DNA of 64,000 nucleotides, taken from Strongylocentrotus purpuratus. Taxonomy: Eukaryota; Echinodermata; Echinoidea; Camarodonta; Strongylocentrotidae. The position numbers and the translations under genes are program-made. Under the pieces are notes generated by a model that saw only the letters and a program-made list of their open reading frames with translations, ran no database searches and had not been told where the DNA came from. Numbering within the stretch: position 1 is the stretch's first letter; every line of letters begins with the position of its first letter. Positions 20,432-31,424 of the stretch are shown here, piece by piece. Where the stretch lies: assembly GCF_000002235.5 (NCBI RefSeq), contig NW_022145611.1, positions 18,015,633 to 18,079,632 on the forward strand. The letters are read 5' to 3'.

Positions 20432-23400
20432 ATGGCAGTGAAATTATCTTTCATGACATTAAATGTTAGAGGAATAAGAGATAGGTTAAAAAGAGTGAAT
20501 ATTTTTGAATGGTGCAAAACTAAAAAGAATAGTATAATTTTCTTACAAGAAACATATAGTACAGTAGAGATAGAAGAGCGGTGGAAACAAGATTGGGGAG
20601 GGCCAATGTTTTTTAGTCATGGGTCAAACCATAGTAGAGGGGTTCTTATTTTCTTTTCTTATCATTTAGATTTTGAAGAAAAAAAAATTAAAGTAGATGA
20701 AGAGGGGAGATACATTATTTTTAAAGGTGAAATACAAAGGGTTAAAATGCTATTGGTTAATGTTTATTTTCCAACGAGAGATAAAGAAACTTTACAAATT
20801 GAATTTTTGAAGAAGTTAGATGAAAGTATTTTTGATCAGTGTGATCGGGACTATTTAGTTTTATTAGGAGGTGATTTCAATAGTATATTGGATGGAAAAT
20901 TAGATTATGTGGGGTCAAAAACACCGGTGAAATCTCGGGTTATTGATTTGATTAAGGAATTTTTAAATAAATACGATTTAGAAGATATATGGAGGAAAAA
21001 AAATCCGAATGTAAAGCAATTTACTTTTCGACAAAATTGGCCGGTGGTGCAAAGCCGTTTAGATTATTGGTTTATACCTTGTAGTGTTGAAAAATTGGTG
21101 GGTACGTGTGAGATTTTGACATCTATTACGCCAGATCATTCTGGCGTTAGGCTAGAATTTAATGATCTTGTTGATAAGTTTGTTTTTGGGAAATCATATT
21201 GGAAATTTAACAGTAGTTTATGTATGGATAAAGATTTTGTTGAAGAGATGAATAAGGAAATACAGGAATTAAAAGCTGAATGGTCATTACAGATTTTGAA
21301 TAAATTAGTATTTTGGGATTTTTTAAAGATGAAAATGAGAGAATTTATTATAACATACTCGCGGAAAAAGGCAAAAGCAAGGAGGGTTGAAATAGAACTG
21401 TTAGAGAAACAAATCAAGGATTTAGAAGGCGAACTGGTAGTGGGACCCACTAAATATATTGTTGATTGTATTGAGGAGAAAAGGGATAAACTAAATAAAT
21501 TGTATGATTTTTCTCGACAGGGCATTAAAATAAGATCAAGAGCACCTTGGTTTGAAGATGGAGAAAACAATACGCAATATTTTGAACAGTTGTTAAAATC
21601 GAATAAAAGGAAAAGTGTAATTAGGGAGGTGTACAAAGAAAATGGGGAAACTACTAGAGATAAGGAGGAAATTTTAAAGGAAATTAAACTATTTTATAAA
21701 GATTTATATTCTTTAAGGGCTGATATAAATCAAAACGACCCTTTCTTTTTCAATGATATTTCAAAGTTAAATGAAGACAATAAGGAAATCTGTGAAGGTA
21801 AATTAACTAAAGATGAATGCTTGAAAGTTTTAAAAGAAATGAAATTGAATAAAACCCCGGGAAATGATGGGTTAACAGTTGAATTTTATTATACTTTTTG
21901 GCCAGCTTTGGGTGATTTGTTAGTAGAAGTATTGAATGAAACATACGAAAGGGGGGAATTAACGGCATCTCAAAAACAAGGGGTAATTACCTTAATTGAG
22001 AAGGAAGCGAAAGATACTCTCCATATAAAAAATTATCGACCCATCACGCTTTTGAATGTAGATTATAAAATTGTATCTAAAGTTCTAGCAAAAAGAATGA
22101 AAGAGGTTTTAAATGAAATAATTCATCATGATCAAGTTGGATATATAAAAGATAGAAATATTGGGGAAGCTGTACGATTGATAGATGACATGTTATTTTA
22201 TTCTATGCATTATGGGGAACAAGGGAAAGGGTTTTTGTGTGCAGTGGATTTTGAGAAAGCTTTCGACTCTGTATCTCATAGATATTTATTTCAAATATTG
22301 AAATTGTTCGGTTTTGGAGATTCATTTTGCTCTTGGGTAAAATTATTGTATAAAGGGATAAGTAGTTGTGTTATGAACGGTGGTCACTCCACGGGGTATT
22401 TTGAAATAGAAAGGGGAGTAAGGCAAGGGGATCCATTATCGCCATATTTGTTTTTGGTTGCCATCGAAATTTTGGCGCATGCAGTAAGGAGGGACAACGG
22501 TATTAAAGGGATTACATTTGGAAAATCTGAAATTAGGCAAGTGTTATATGCAGATGATATGACAATATTTTTGAAGGATATTGATTCGGTTAGAAGGTTG
22601 CAATATATTTTTGAATCATTTGAAAAAATTAGTGGTCTTAAAGTGAATAAAACAAAGACACATTTTATGTGGATGGGTGAGGATGAGAACAAACCTGATA
22701 GGCCTTTATTTGGAAATTTGGTTAAGGAAATACATATTTTAGGGGTTAGTTATTCATTAGATCGAAGTTTAAAAGATGATTTGAATTATAAAGAAATTCT
22801 AAGTAAAATAAAAAAATTGCTTGTATGGTGGAAACAAAGAGATTTAACTATTATGGGTAAAATACATTTGCTAAAAACTTATGCGCTTTCAAAATTAAAT
22901 TATATTTCATCTCTCGTTATTGTCCCTCATTGGGTATATAAAGAAGTTGCAAAAATTTCATTTGAATTCATATGGAGGGGGAAAGATAGAATTAAACGGG
23001 CAATAATGTATCAGGATTATGACTTTGGAGGATTAAGAATGATTAATTTTGAAATGTCCGTTAAAATACAGCGCATAATGTGGATAAAACGTCTTTTATA
23101 TGGAGAGAAAAGTTTGGGATGGAAATTGTTTTTTGATCATTGCTTACAGTTTGTGGGTGGTAGATTTATTTTTTTATGTGATTATGATTTAAACAAGATT
23201 AAACTCGTTTTAGATATTCCACCATACTATATGGAAATGTTGCAAGCATGGCAAGAGACAAGTAATTTAAGATATTTGGAGGGTTATATTAATCCAATTA
23301 TTTTTAATAATCAGAATATATGTATAAATGGAAAAAGTATATTTGATAGATACTTGTTTGAAAGAGGGATTGTTCAACTGAATCATTTGGTTGAGAAAGG

Positions 23401-24198
23401 TCATGTTAAGCCTGTTAAATATTTTATGAACCTCGGTATGAAAGGTAATAATTTGCTTATGATTATTGATATTTATGATGCGATACCCAGGTTATGGAAG
23501 GATGATTCAGGGTTAATAGAATTCCTCGAGGTTGATTTGATAAGCTTTAATACTTATTTCCATATTTCTAGTAAAAAAATACAGTTTGTGGATGTGGGTT
23601 CAAGAACAATCTATGATTATTTCATCAAAGCACTGCAACGAACGTATGATTTGCAGGTAAGGGATGGGCAAAATGATTATGATTTTATAGATAAAGAATT
23701 AAAAGAAATATTTGTTAGACCAAGAATTACTATACTCATTAGAAAACAACGTGAATTTCAATTTAAATTATTGCATGGAGCCATATACACTAATGAGCAT
23801 CTTCATAGATTTGGTTTTGTTGGTGATAATTTATGTTCGTTTTGTAAGCAGGAAATAGAAACATACAAACATTTATTTTTATCTTGTGGGAGCGTTCAAA
23901 GGTTATGGCAGGCTTTAATACAACTTTTTGAGTTAGATGAAATTAAAGATTTAGAATGGCGAGATATATTTGTTGGGTTGGTAGGTAGTTCATATAGAAT
24001 AAAAATGTGTAATACTATCATTTTCATGGTGAAGTATGTAACATTTATGTCAAGATCGGGGGGGGGGGGCGAGTACTAACTTTAGAAAAGATGAAAAAAA
24101 GCATTTTTAAGTATAGGGATGAGGAAAAGAAAATAGCAATTAAAATGGGAAAGCTAGGATCACATTTTTTAAAGTGGGAGCAGCTTAAGATTAATTAA
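20432..24198 (+). CDS. LINE ORF2: endonuclease - reverse transcriptase (L1/Tx1-like)
   Basis: The open frame from ATG 20432 encodes 1215 aa to 24079. An APE-type endonuclease comes first: LNVRG with Asn11, QETY with Glu40, GGDFN near 146, SRLDYW, TPDHS near 233. Reverse transcriptase follows: KTPGNDGL, NYRPITLLN, FEKAFDS near 608, RQGDPLSPYLF, YADDM near 706. The C-terminus has a CCHC motif, CSFC...HLFLSC, near 1136-1155. The enzyme nicks target DNA and primes cDNA synthesis from the element's RNA. At the G run at 24059-24068 the frame shifts. The next frame over continues sensibly (MKKSIFKYRDEEKKIAIKMG...LKWEQLKIN) to TAA at 24196-24198, so the G run carries a one-step indel, real or an assembly error. 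No ORF1 is visible upstream. Confidence 0.93.
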
Positions 24199-24329
24199 GA
24201 TTTGCTTTCTTCTCCACCGTGAGCTTGTTAAAAGCGTAACTCGATTTTGCGGCCTGGATAACTTATTTAGTATATTTTTCTTAAGTTGAGAATGTTGGCA
24301 GACATCCACTGAGTGAGTACTGTGTGTGT

Positions 24330-24365
24330 GGGGGGGGGGGGGGTGGGTGGGTGGGTGGGTGGGTG
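24330..24365 (+). other. G-quadruplex-type tract in the LINE 3' UTR
   Basis: About 13 consecutive G residues are followed by repeated TGGG units (at least five), then GTGAG and TG-rich sequence. This satisfies the simple G3+N1-7 four-run rule many times over on the sense strand. G-rich tracts in the 3' UTR are known from mammalian L1 elements. Confidence 0.8.
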
Positions 24366-25043
24366 AGTATGTGTGTGAGTGGGTGAGTATGTTTGTGTGA
24401 TAGAGGGTGAGTATGTCTGTGTGATGTAGGGGGCAGGGAGGGGGCAGGATTGTTTCAGTAAAATTATCTCCAGATTTGTTTTTTTTTGTAATATATAAGT
24501 AAATAACATTTACAATTGACATATTATGTTTAGGTACTTATACGTTTACTTTGTTGCTAAGTTATATTATACTGCAAATAAGTTTGTGTTTAATTATGTT
24601 TATGTAAAAGCATCAATATTGAACACGTTTATTTTATTCAATTGTATGTCATGATTTGTATTACACATCTGGAGAAATAAAACAAAATTGTTAAAAAAAA
24701 AAAAAAAAAAGTGTGTGGTCCTGATACAGATACAATGTGTACAGAACGAATAAAAAATGGGACTGAAAATGTACGAGGATACTATCTTTTAATGATTGAT
24801 ATTGCCTTAAAGGGCAACTACTTTAAATAAAAGCAGACAAAATCAGACAAACCAATAAAAAAAAATTGAGCAAAATCGGATAACTAAGCAAGTTGAATTA
24901 AAGCATTCGATTAGCATGATGAATAAGGTATTAGAAGAATATGCTGAATTATTAACCGTATCAGACATCTGAGCAGGGCAATTTTTAAATGGTATTGCCC
25001 TCAAGGTTTTGATGGATAAGTCACCAAAATTACAATAAGTTAG

Positions 25044-25255
25044 TCCGCGCAGAAAAGTCAATGGGATTTTGTGTGTAATTTGGCGGGCAATATAGGTTAT
25101 ATAGAAAACCAATGCGCAAATATTTTACCCCGCTCAGAAGAGTCAATGGGATTTGTGTGTAATTTGGCGGGCAATATAGGTTATACAGTAAGTCAATGGA
25201 CAAATATTTTAGCCCGCTCTGAAAAGTCAATGGCAAAATGCGTGTTAAACTAGTG
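25044..25255 (+). repeat. 84-85 bp tandem repeat, 2.5 copies
   Basis: AGTCAATGGGATTT recurs at 25056 and 25141, and AGTCAATGGC at 25225. GTGTAATTTGGCGGGCAATA and GCGCAAATATTTTA-like sequence lie between them. A separate 27-bp direct duplication, TTGTAATTTACATCGCGCAT, follows at about 25275-25322. Confidence 0.85.
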
Positions 25256-25551
25256 CGCAATAATGTAGTGCCAGTTGTAATTTACATCGCGCATCAGCTA
25301 TTGTAATTTACATCGCGCATCGTGTATTAGAAAATGCGCACTTTGCGCGAACTCCATTGTGACGTAACAATCACACCCTAGGCAAACTGTTTGCAGTGTA
25401 TCGAAAATCTGTCAAACACTGGATGAACAGTGCTGGTTTGACAATGTTTTTGCAACTTCTAATGCTAGGAAACCCTGTGTAGCCTACATAATTTAAGAGT
25501 ATAAGATAGTAAGAGTTTCTTGTTTGCTCTAGATGTCTGATGTGGTTAATA

Positions 25552-25657
25552 ATAGTAATATTGACTGCCTAATTCAGGGCAATACGACTTGTCATATATC
25601 ACCCTCACCTTCGGTTCGGGCGATATATGTCGTATTGCCCAGAAGGCAGTCAATATT
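25552..25657. repeat. Hairpin with about 45-bp arms
   Basis: Left arm AATATTGACTGCCT, GGGCAATACGAC and ATATATCACCC pairs with right arm GGGCGATATATG, GTCGTATTGCCC and AAGGCAGTCAATATT. The loop is TCACCTTCGGTTC. Small bulges are AATTCA on the left, AG on the right and a TTGTC/TGTC difference. It has the look of a dispersed palindromic MITE end. Confidence 0.85.
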
Positions 25658-25668
25658 ACTTAAATATC

Positions 25669-26439
25669 TTAACCCAGAAAGGCCGGGCTATTTGAGGTCT
25701 TAGTACGGCCGGGGGCCATTATGGCCCCCCCCCTTAAGATCTCGGCCGCGAAGCGGCCGGTCGTCGCGAAAATTTGCACGCATGTCAAGTGAAGTGTAAA
25801 GAAAAATATGATAATTTCAATTTTTTGAAAAATTCATTCATTTGCATATTTATGGTAATTTATGCAAATATAGTCATAAAAATCACATTTTTACCCATAA
25901 ATCATATATTATTCATATTTAAGCATTCTTTTTAGCTACATATATTCATTAGACCATTTTGAATAATAATACAACAAAACAATTTGGAAGAGCCAGCTTA
26001 TTCCTTATGTTATCCCTTGTTTTGATAATTTCTTATGTATTTCATTGTTTTTTTTACTTATGTAATTCATTATTTTTGTTGTTTTATTTCATTTCTTACT
26101 ACATTTCAACTATTTTGACTCCCAAAACAACCACCTAAACTTTAAATAAGACCCAATTACCCTTGTTTGATCTGTTTTTAGGAAAAATGACTTTTCAATA
26201 TGTTTTGTACACAAATCACGAAAATGAGCGATTTTCGGGCTGACATGCAAAGACAAAAGGTCACGTGACCTTGTAACCGTAGGTCCGATTTTCAAAAAAA
26301 AATCTTTTAAAAGTTGCGCAACACTCGAAAGAAAAAAGTCAGCGAGCGACGGGGCGCCATCCATATGTGTTCCCGAGCAATCAGAAAAATCGTGGAGGGG
26401 GAGGGGGGCATAATGCCCCCCCGGCCTTATTAGGGTTAA
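25669..26439. mobile_element. piggyBac-type MITE with TTAA target sites
   Basis: The left edge reads TTAACCCAGAAAGGCCGGGC. The right edge, reverse complemented, reads TTAACCCTAATAAGGCCGGG. So both ends have TTAA followed by CCC and a shared AAGGCCGGG, with GGCATTATGCC/GGCCATTATGGCC palindromes just inside. TTAA duplication and CCC/GGG termini are the hallmark of the piggyBac superfamily. At 771 bp with no transposase frame it is non-autonomous. The inner part is AT-rich with a GTCACGTGACC-containing segment near 26260. Confidence 0.68.
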
Positions 26440-29400
26440 TAGAATCTGAGAATTCTTTTGTTATTGCTGTAATATAACTTTATACACGAACCCCATGATT
26501 GGCATCTAATTTCTGTATTAAATTTGGAAATCAAGAAATTCTAGCCTCTCATGATATTCAATATTGATTACAGTCATAAGCTAATAATTGCATCATTTTC
26601 TGAAGCGTATTCGCTGTCATGGCTTTTCAGAATTGTACATTTTTAGTTAAATGTTTAAAAACCTAAGTATACTATGCCTTTCTAAAATGCATCTGAATTG
26701 TTCTCTTAGGCTGATAGTAAGTTTACTGGGTTGTATGAGATTTAAATATAAGGGTTCGTTCACATACTGCCTCGCTTAAAGATGAATACAAGTCTTACAT
26801 TTTATAAGGCCTTTCTTGGAGTCAGGTTTCTTGGTTGCTTAGGAATTATAGCACATCAGGTAACTAACTAAACCTTACCCAAGCTTTCTCTTTAACAGTG
26901 TTCTTGCCTTCTACTCACAAACGTTCCCACCCAAATAGACTTTAGAGATTAGTGACAAAAGGCAACCACTTTCCCATCGGCCCGGCGTTTCAAAATCAAA
27001 CAGACTTGTATATGGCCGAGTCAAAAGGATAACACAAGAACCTCTTAATGTGAAGACCAAACTTAAGCGATCGCAAAGTTGTCTTAGTAATTACACTCAA
27101 CACGTAGAATGAAGGAGACATGGTGAGTGTGTACATTGCTAATTCGCTAACACCATTTTGGCCCTCTTGTTCTCCATCTCGTGTTGGCACAATTTCCAGT
27201 GGTGCTCCACATTCTTGGAGGACACTTGTTAGGCTTGGTGTGATGGTCCGAGAAGGACAAACATCAAAAAGAAGTTTAGCTGATGTAAATCAAGATGTAA
27301 TCAGCATGCAGCTAATTGATTGAATACATTTCCAATCTCACTTAGATAGGTATCCTTTCAGGTTACTCTTATAGATGTTTCGATCAATGCCTATGCATTG
27401 GCCGAAACATCGTTTAAAGTCTAAAGCTTTAATATTTGATATCATTATTATAAATTGTCAATCATTATTATCATCATTATTTCTTCTTTTTACGATTATT
27501 GTTATTATTATTATCATCATCATCATCATCATTATCTTTGTAATGGATGTTTTTTCTCGCACAATTTGTATTTCACATGGTTTTGATAACTAAATTAGTG
27601 AAATAAAGTTGGACCCGCCTTTCAATGGGGTATCTGTTATTTTAAAAGTAATAATATCACGAATTTCTGAGTGGTCTTGCCGTCTAAAATGGAAATCTAT
27701 AAATCTATAAATGTATTGAAAATAAAAATTTGATCATGTTTTTCCGAAATGATTACGACATCTAAAAATAATATAGATATTATTAGAGGTGACTGAATTT
27801 CGGAATTTTTTTCTTACTTTTTATATAACTATTAGAGTATGAATATGACATTGTGCTACGTTATGTTTATGGCATTCTTAGTGTAGTTTTTACCACCTTC
27901 CCATGCTTTCCAAATTGCAGTTTGTTACATCTCATAACTATTTTCATATTTGTTACCGCCATCTTCAGTGTATTCTTTACTGCGATGGCCTCACAATCTT
28001 TAACGTAATTAACCTCCACCATAACCAAAATAATCACTTTGCGATCTCTACATTTTTTTTATCATTCAGCATCACCGTCATCATCATTAACACCATCAAC
28101 TTAGTCATCAACAACATGATTATCATTAACAATGATGTCATTGTCATCAACACCAATATGAACGTCATGTCAACTCTATCAATACTATCATTATTCTCAT
28201 CATTTTTAGCAACATTATCAACTTCGTCAACCTTAAAATCATCATCATCATCATCGTCATTATCATCATTTTTATCCTAACCAACATCATCACCATAGCC
28301 AATAAACTCTTCGATAGTTAAAAACAAAGGACAATTGAAACATTAATCATATTTTCAGTATATACAAGTTTGCTTTTTATTTCTAATATCTTTGGAATCA
28401 TTCTCATAACGTCGCATATCTTTCAATACTGATCAAATATTCAAGAAAATCAATTGCTGTAGTTCTTGTTCGAAACAAGTCTGTTTTCTCCACACATGTA
28501 CAAAATAAATAAATGTTTTAATATGATACACCTCATAATAATTGATATCCCATTTCACCTAAATATACAGTTACGACCATTGGACACATATCTTGATACA
28601 TCTAATCTTGCACTGTTTCTAATAATCTATTAGACTAAAGAATACAAATCAATGAATATTTCATACAAATGCTATCTTTGTCATGACAAAACTTGCCGGT
28701 GAAATACACAGACACATATACGGCCATTTATATTAAAATATCTGGACCTCTAGCATAAACAAATCTTTAAAAGAAGGGACAGATATCTTTTTGTTTAAAT
28801 AAGGATACATGATACGCCCGTAAAGCATAAGTGTTGTCAAAGTTTCAAATTTAGCAGCATATTAAACAATTTCAATTTCAGCCATTTACCACAGGTTTCA
28901 ATATAAGACTTGTTTTCCCCGTTCCAATTAGGTTTATACTTAAATATCAGAAATTTTTACAAACTGAAGTTCAATACTTTTTGAGGAGAAAACATCATAT
29001 AAAATTTCACAAGAGATCTACTACAAATTACTTGTTTTTATATAGCTAGTGATCTTGGTGTTGAAATGACTCCTTTTCAAACATGCCTTTAAGTCATTCT
29101 TGAAAATTGTTTTGATAATTTCATATAGGCCTAACCCTTTTTTAGATTGTTACATGGCATAGTTTTTACCGTGAAAATAATGATTTTGATCGTTGTGCCA
29201 TGAGCATATACCGTGGTGTTAGGTCACGTTGGCACGTGACTAACTACGTCATATCTTTTCCGTTCACAACGCTGTAAATATGATCTGTGAAGGAGTACAG
29301 AAATCACGATATGTTACGTCACCATATACGTACATACCTTGAATTTTTTTGCCGAGCTTTCAATGTACATCTTTATATCATGGGGTATTAACATTTGGAT

Positions 29401-30428
29401 GTGCAAGAAAATCTGAAAATAGTATAGGCCTACATTATAAAAAATATAGAACTTGATTAAAATGTATCGGTTAACAAAAATACAAGAAAGTAATCAAAAC
29501 GATAAGGATGAACAAATAATTATGTTGATTTCATCAAGCATAATATTGACAATTTATGCATAGTCATCAAAATAATAATAATGATAACAACAAAAAAACT
29601 TTTACCTTGTCATAAACTTTATAGTCAGAAAAGGGTGAAACCAGTGACTAACTGCAATATTATATGAATGGCAAATGATTTTGAACAATCTTATGTCAAG
29701 GAGTACTTCTATTATATTCTGTAAAAGGCCGGTACATTCAGAGGGAGATTCACATTAATGTTCAAGGTTTGACAAAATGTCTCTTTCTTGGTTAGATTTC
29801 AAGGATTCGTTAGTTATATCCATTACCAATGATACCGTATTTGAAATGGAAATTGTCACTCGTAATTTCATGAATGAAAAGGAAAACAAGGAAATACTTT
29901 CAAGCAAATAAAGGCGCTTACCAAAATTGATATACGTCAACTTTTCGAACTTTAATCCCACTAAAATATTACATAACAACAATGTAAAATTGCTTTCCAA
30001 AAGCTCGAGGACATGGCCAGAAATTTGTAAATTTAACTTGAGGCAATTTACCTAATAATAAATTAAGCATTGTGTATCTTGCCAAAAGCCTTTCAACTGG
30101 CTTTGAACTAGTACTACATTTCAATGTTCCATTTTCATGGTATATTTTCTTTGGTATAATGTAGAGTTTATCATGATGTTAGACATCACAAATCGATCGT
30201 TCTCAAGATACAGTTCAAATGATCTCATTCGTGTACCGTATATTCGCTCATATTATCATGTTAGTAAAAAGATGTTTTTCCACTTGACTTCTCTATCCAC
30301 TTTCACAGAGCATGTATTTCAGTAGTAACCGACTTAACTTGTAAGGGACCAGTTACAATTTTTTTAAATTTGCATGACTTATCGCGATAACACTTGATAT
30401 CGCATCATGATATCATTTTCTGTATGTT

Positions 30429-30472
<44 letters not shown>

Positions 30473-30648
30473 ACACACATACCTCATCATCTTGCTTGAT
30501 ATCGATGACTCCGATATTTGTCCATATTGGTTTGATCATTTATCAAATTTGTAAAACAAAAAGTTGAAAAATTATTATTTCATTTGAGGTCCTTCAAGGA
30601 AATCTCATGAGCAGAGTTTTTGAGTCTTAAAGGATAATTTCTGGTGTC
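26440..30648. other. Intergenic interval 3' of the homeobox gene, with ATC and TC microsatellites
   Basis: I find no exon here. Notable contents are an ATT/ATC trinucleotide stretch at about 27470-27535, a long degenerate ATC/AAC-rich stretch at about 28060-28290 on the plus strand, and a (TC)n run at 30433-30468. A CACGTTGGCACGTGAC segment near 29225 has CACGTG-type cores. The last part (30470-30648) is presumably 3' UTR of the homeobox gene; I see no canonical AATAAA close to its stop. Confidence 0.45.
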
Positions 30649-31424
30649 TCACCACGCCCATGGTTGTGCCATTGAACCTGTATACTGCATGTTGTTAGCC
30701 ATCGACATGTTACTAAATGAGCTGTAGTTACTATTGTATGGTGCGGTCACTGTTGAATAGCTACAAGGTGACGGGTAATGTTGCATGTGTTGTAGAGATT
30801 GTGGCGCCGTCACGGCGGCCGAGGACGCTAGCATCGAATCTTGGTGGTGGTGATGGTGATGATGGTGGGACTTTGCCGCTGCTGACATACACGCTGATGC
30901 TGCAGCCGCTGCTGCTGCTGCTGCTGCTCCATGTGTGCCCATGTTGGCCCCATTCATACCACCCAGGCCTGCATTGCAGGGTTTGCCGTCCCTCACCAGG
31001 ACTGGTACGGCAACGCGTCTCGGAGAAGGTAACGGATTCAAGTCCAAGCCTTTCTCCTGGCGGGCTCGCTTCAGCTTGTAGCGGTGGTTCTGGAACCAGA
31101 TCTTGACTTGCGTCGGCGAGAGACGGATAATGCTCGCCAAGTGTTCCCTTTCTGGTGCTGATAAGTATCTCTGCTGTCGGAATCGCCTCTCTAGCTCGTA
31201 AGTCTGGGCTTTGGAGAACAGGACGCGTCGCTTTCGTTTCTTGGGTGGGTCACCTGATGATGGCGATGACGTGTCGCGACTCGCCGAGTCCCCGTCCTTG
31301 TCAGAAGCAACGGAATCGAGGTCGTCATCGTCATCTTCGTGAACCTGAGCGGATGCCGTAGTGGAAGTCGGTGATGTGGCGATGGATGAGGTGCTGTTGT
31401 GAGATACCGAGTTTTGTGCCAAAG
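30649..31424 (-). CDS. nkx2.2: nkx2.2 coding exon 2: homeodomain, NK2-specific domain, stop
   Basis: The acceptor TTTTCTTTGCAG precedes CT, which completes Ser180. The exon then encodes LAQNSVSHN..., a DDDDDLDS acidic stretch, [13 protein letters not shown] (start of the homeodomain), [15 protein letters not shown] (recognition helix), the SD motif, about ten Ala, eight His and a Tyr/Ser/Asn/Met-rich tail. Compared with vertebrate Nkx2.2 the homeodomain differs at only a few conservative sites as I recall them (for example LASII for LASLI, RLSPTQ for RLTPTQ, YKLKR for YKMKR). The shadow frames on the plus strand are not genes. Confidence 0.96.

Larger units (their letters stand above)
20432..24711 (+). 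mobile_element. L1/Tx1-like LINE, 3' end complete, 5' limit unresolved
   Basis: The element comprises ORF2, a 3' UTR of about 500 bases, AATAAA at 24676-24681 and a poly(A) tract at 24693-24710. The 3' boundary is therefore clear. The 5' boundary is not: either the copy begins shortly before ORF2, or the G/T-rich tandem-repeat region from about 16.9 kb is its 5' UTR. I could not find a convincing target-site duplication; GTGTGTGGTCC follows the tail but has no certain partner. The nearly intact ORF indicates a young insertion. Confidence 0.85.
24950..25657. repeat. Palindromic repeat cluster (candidate non-autonomous element)
   Basis: TTATTAACCGTATCAGACAT at about 24952 has an inverted partner at about 25530-25553 (GATGTCTGATGTGGTTAATA). 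Just inside lies a small hairpin, AGGGCAAT...ATTGCCCT (24982-25005). Between them are 84-bp tandem repeats. At the right is a long hairpin, 25552-25657. The arrangement resembles a small non-autonomous element with hairpin-rich ends, but I cannot identify a family or a clear target duplication. Confidence 0.45.
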
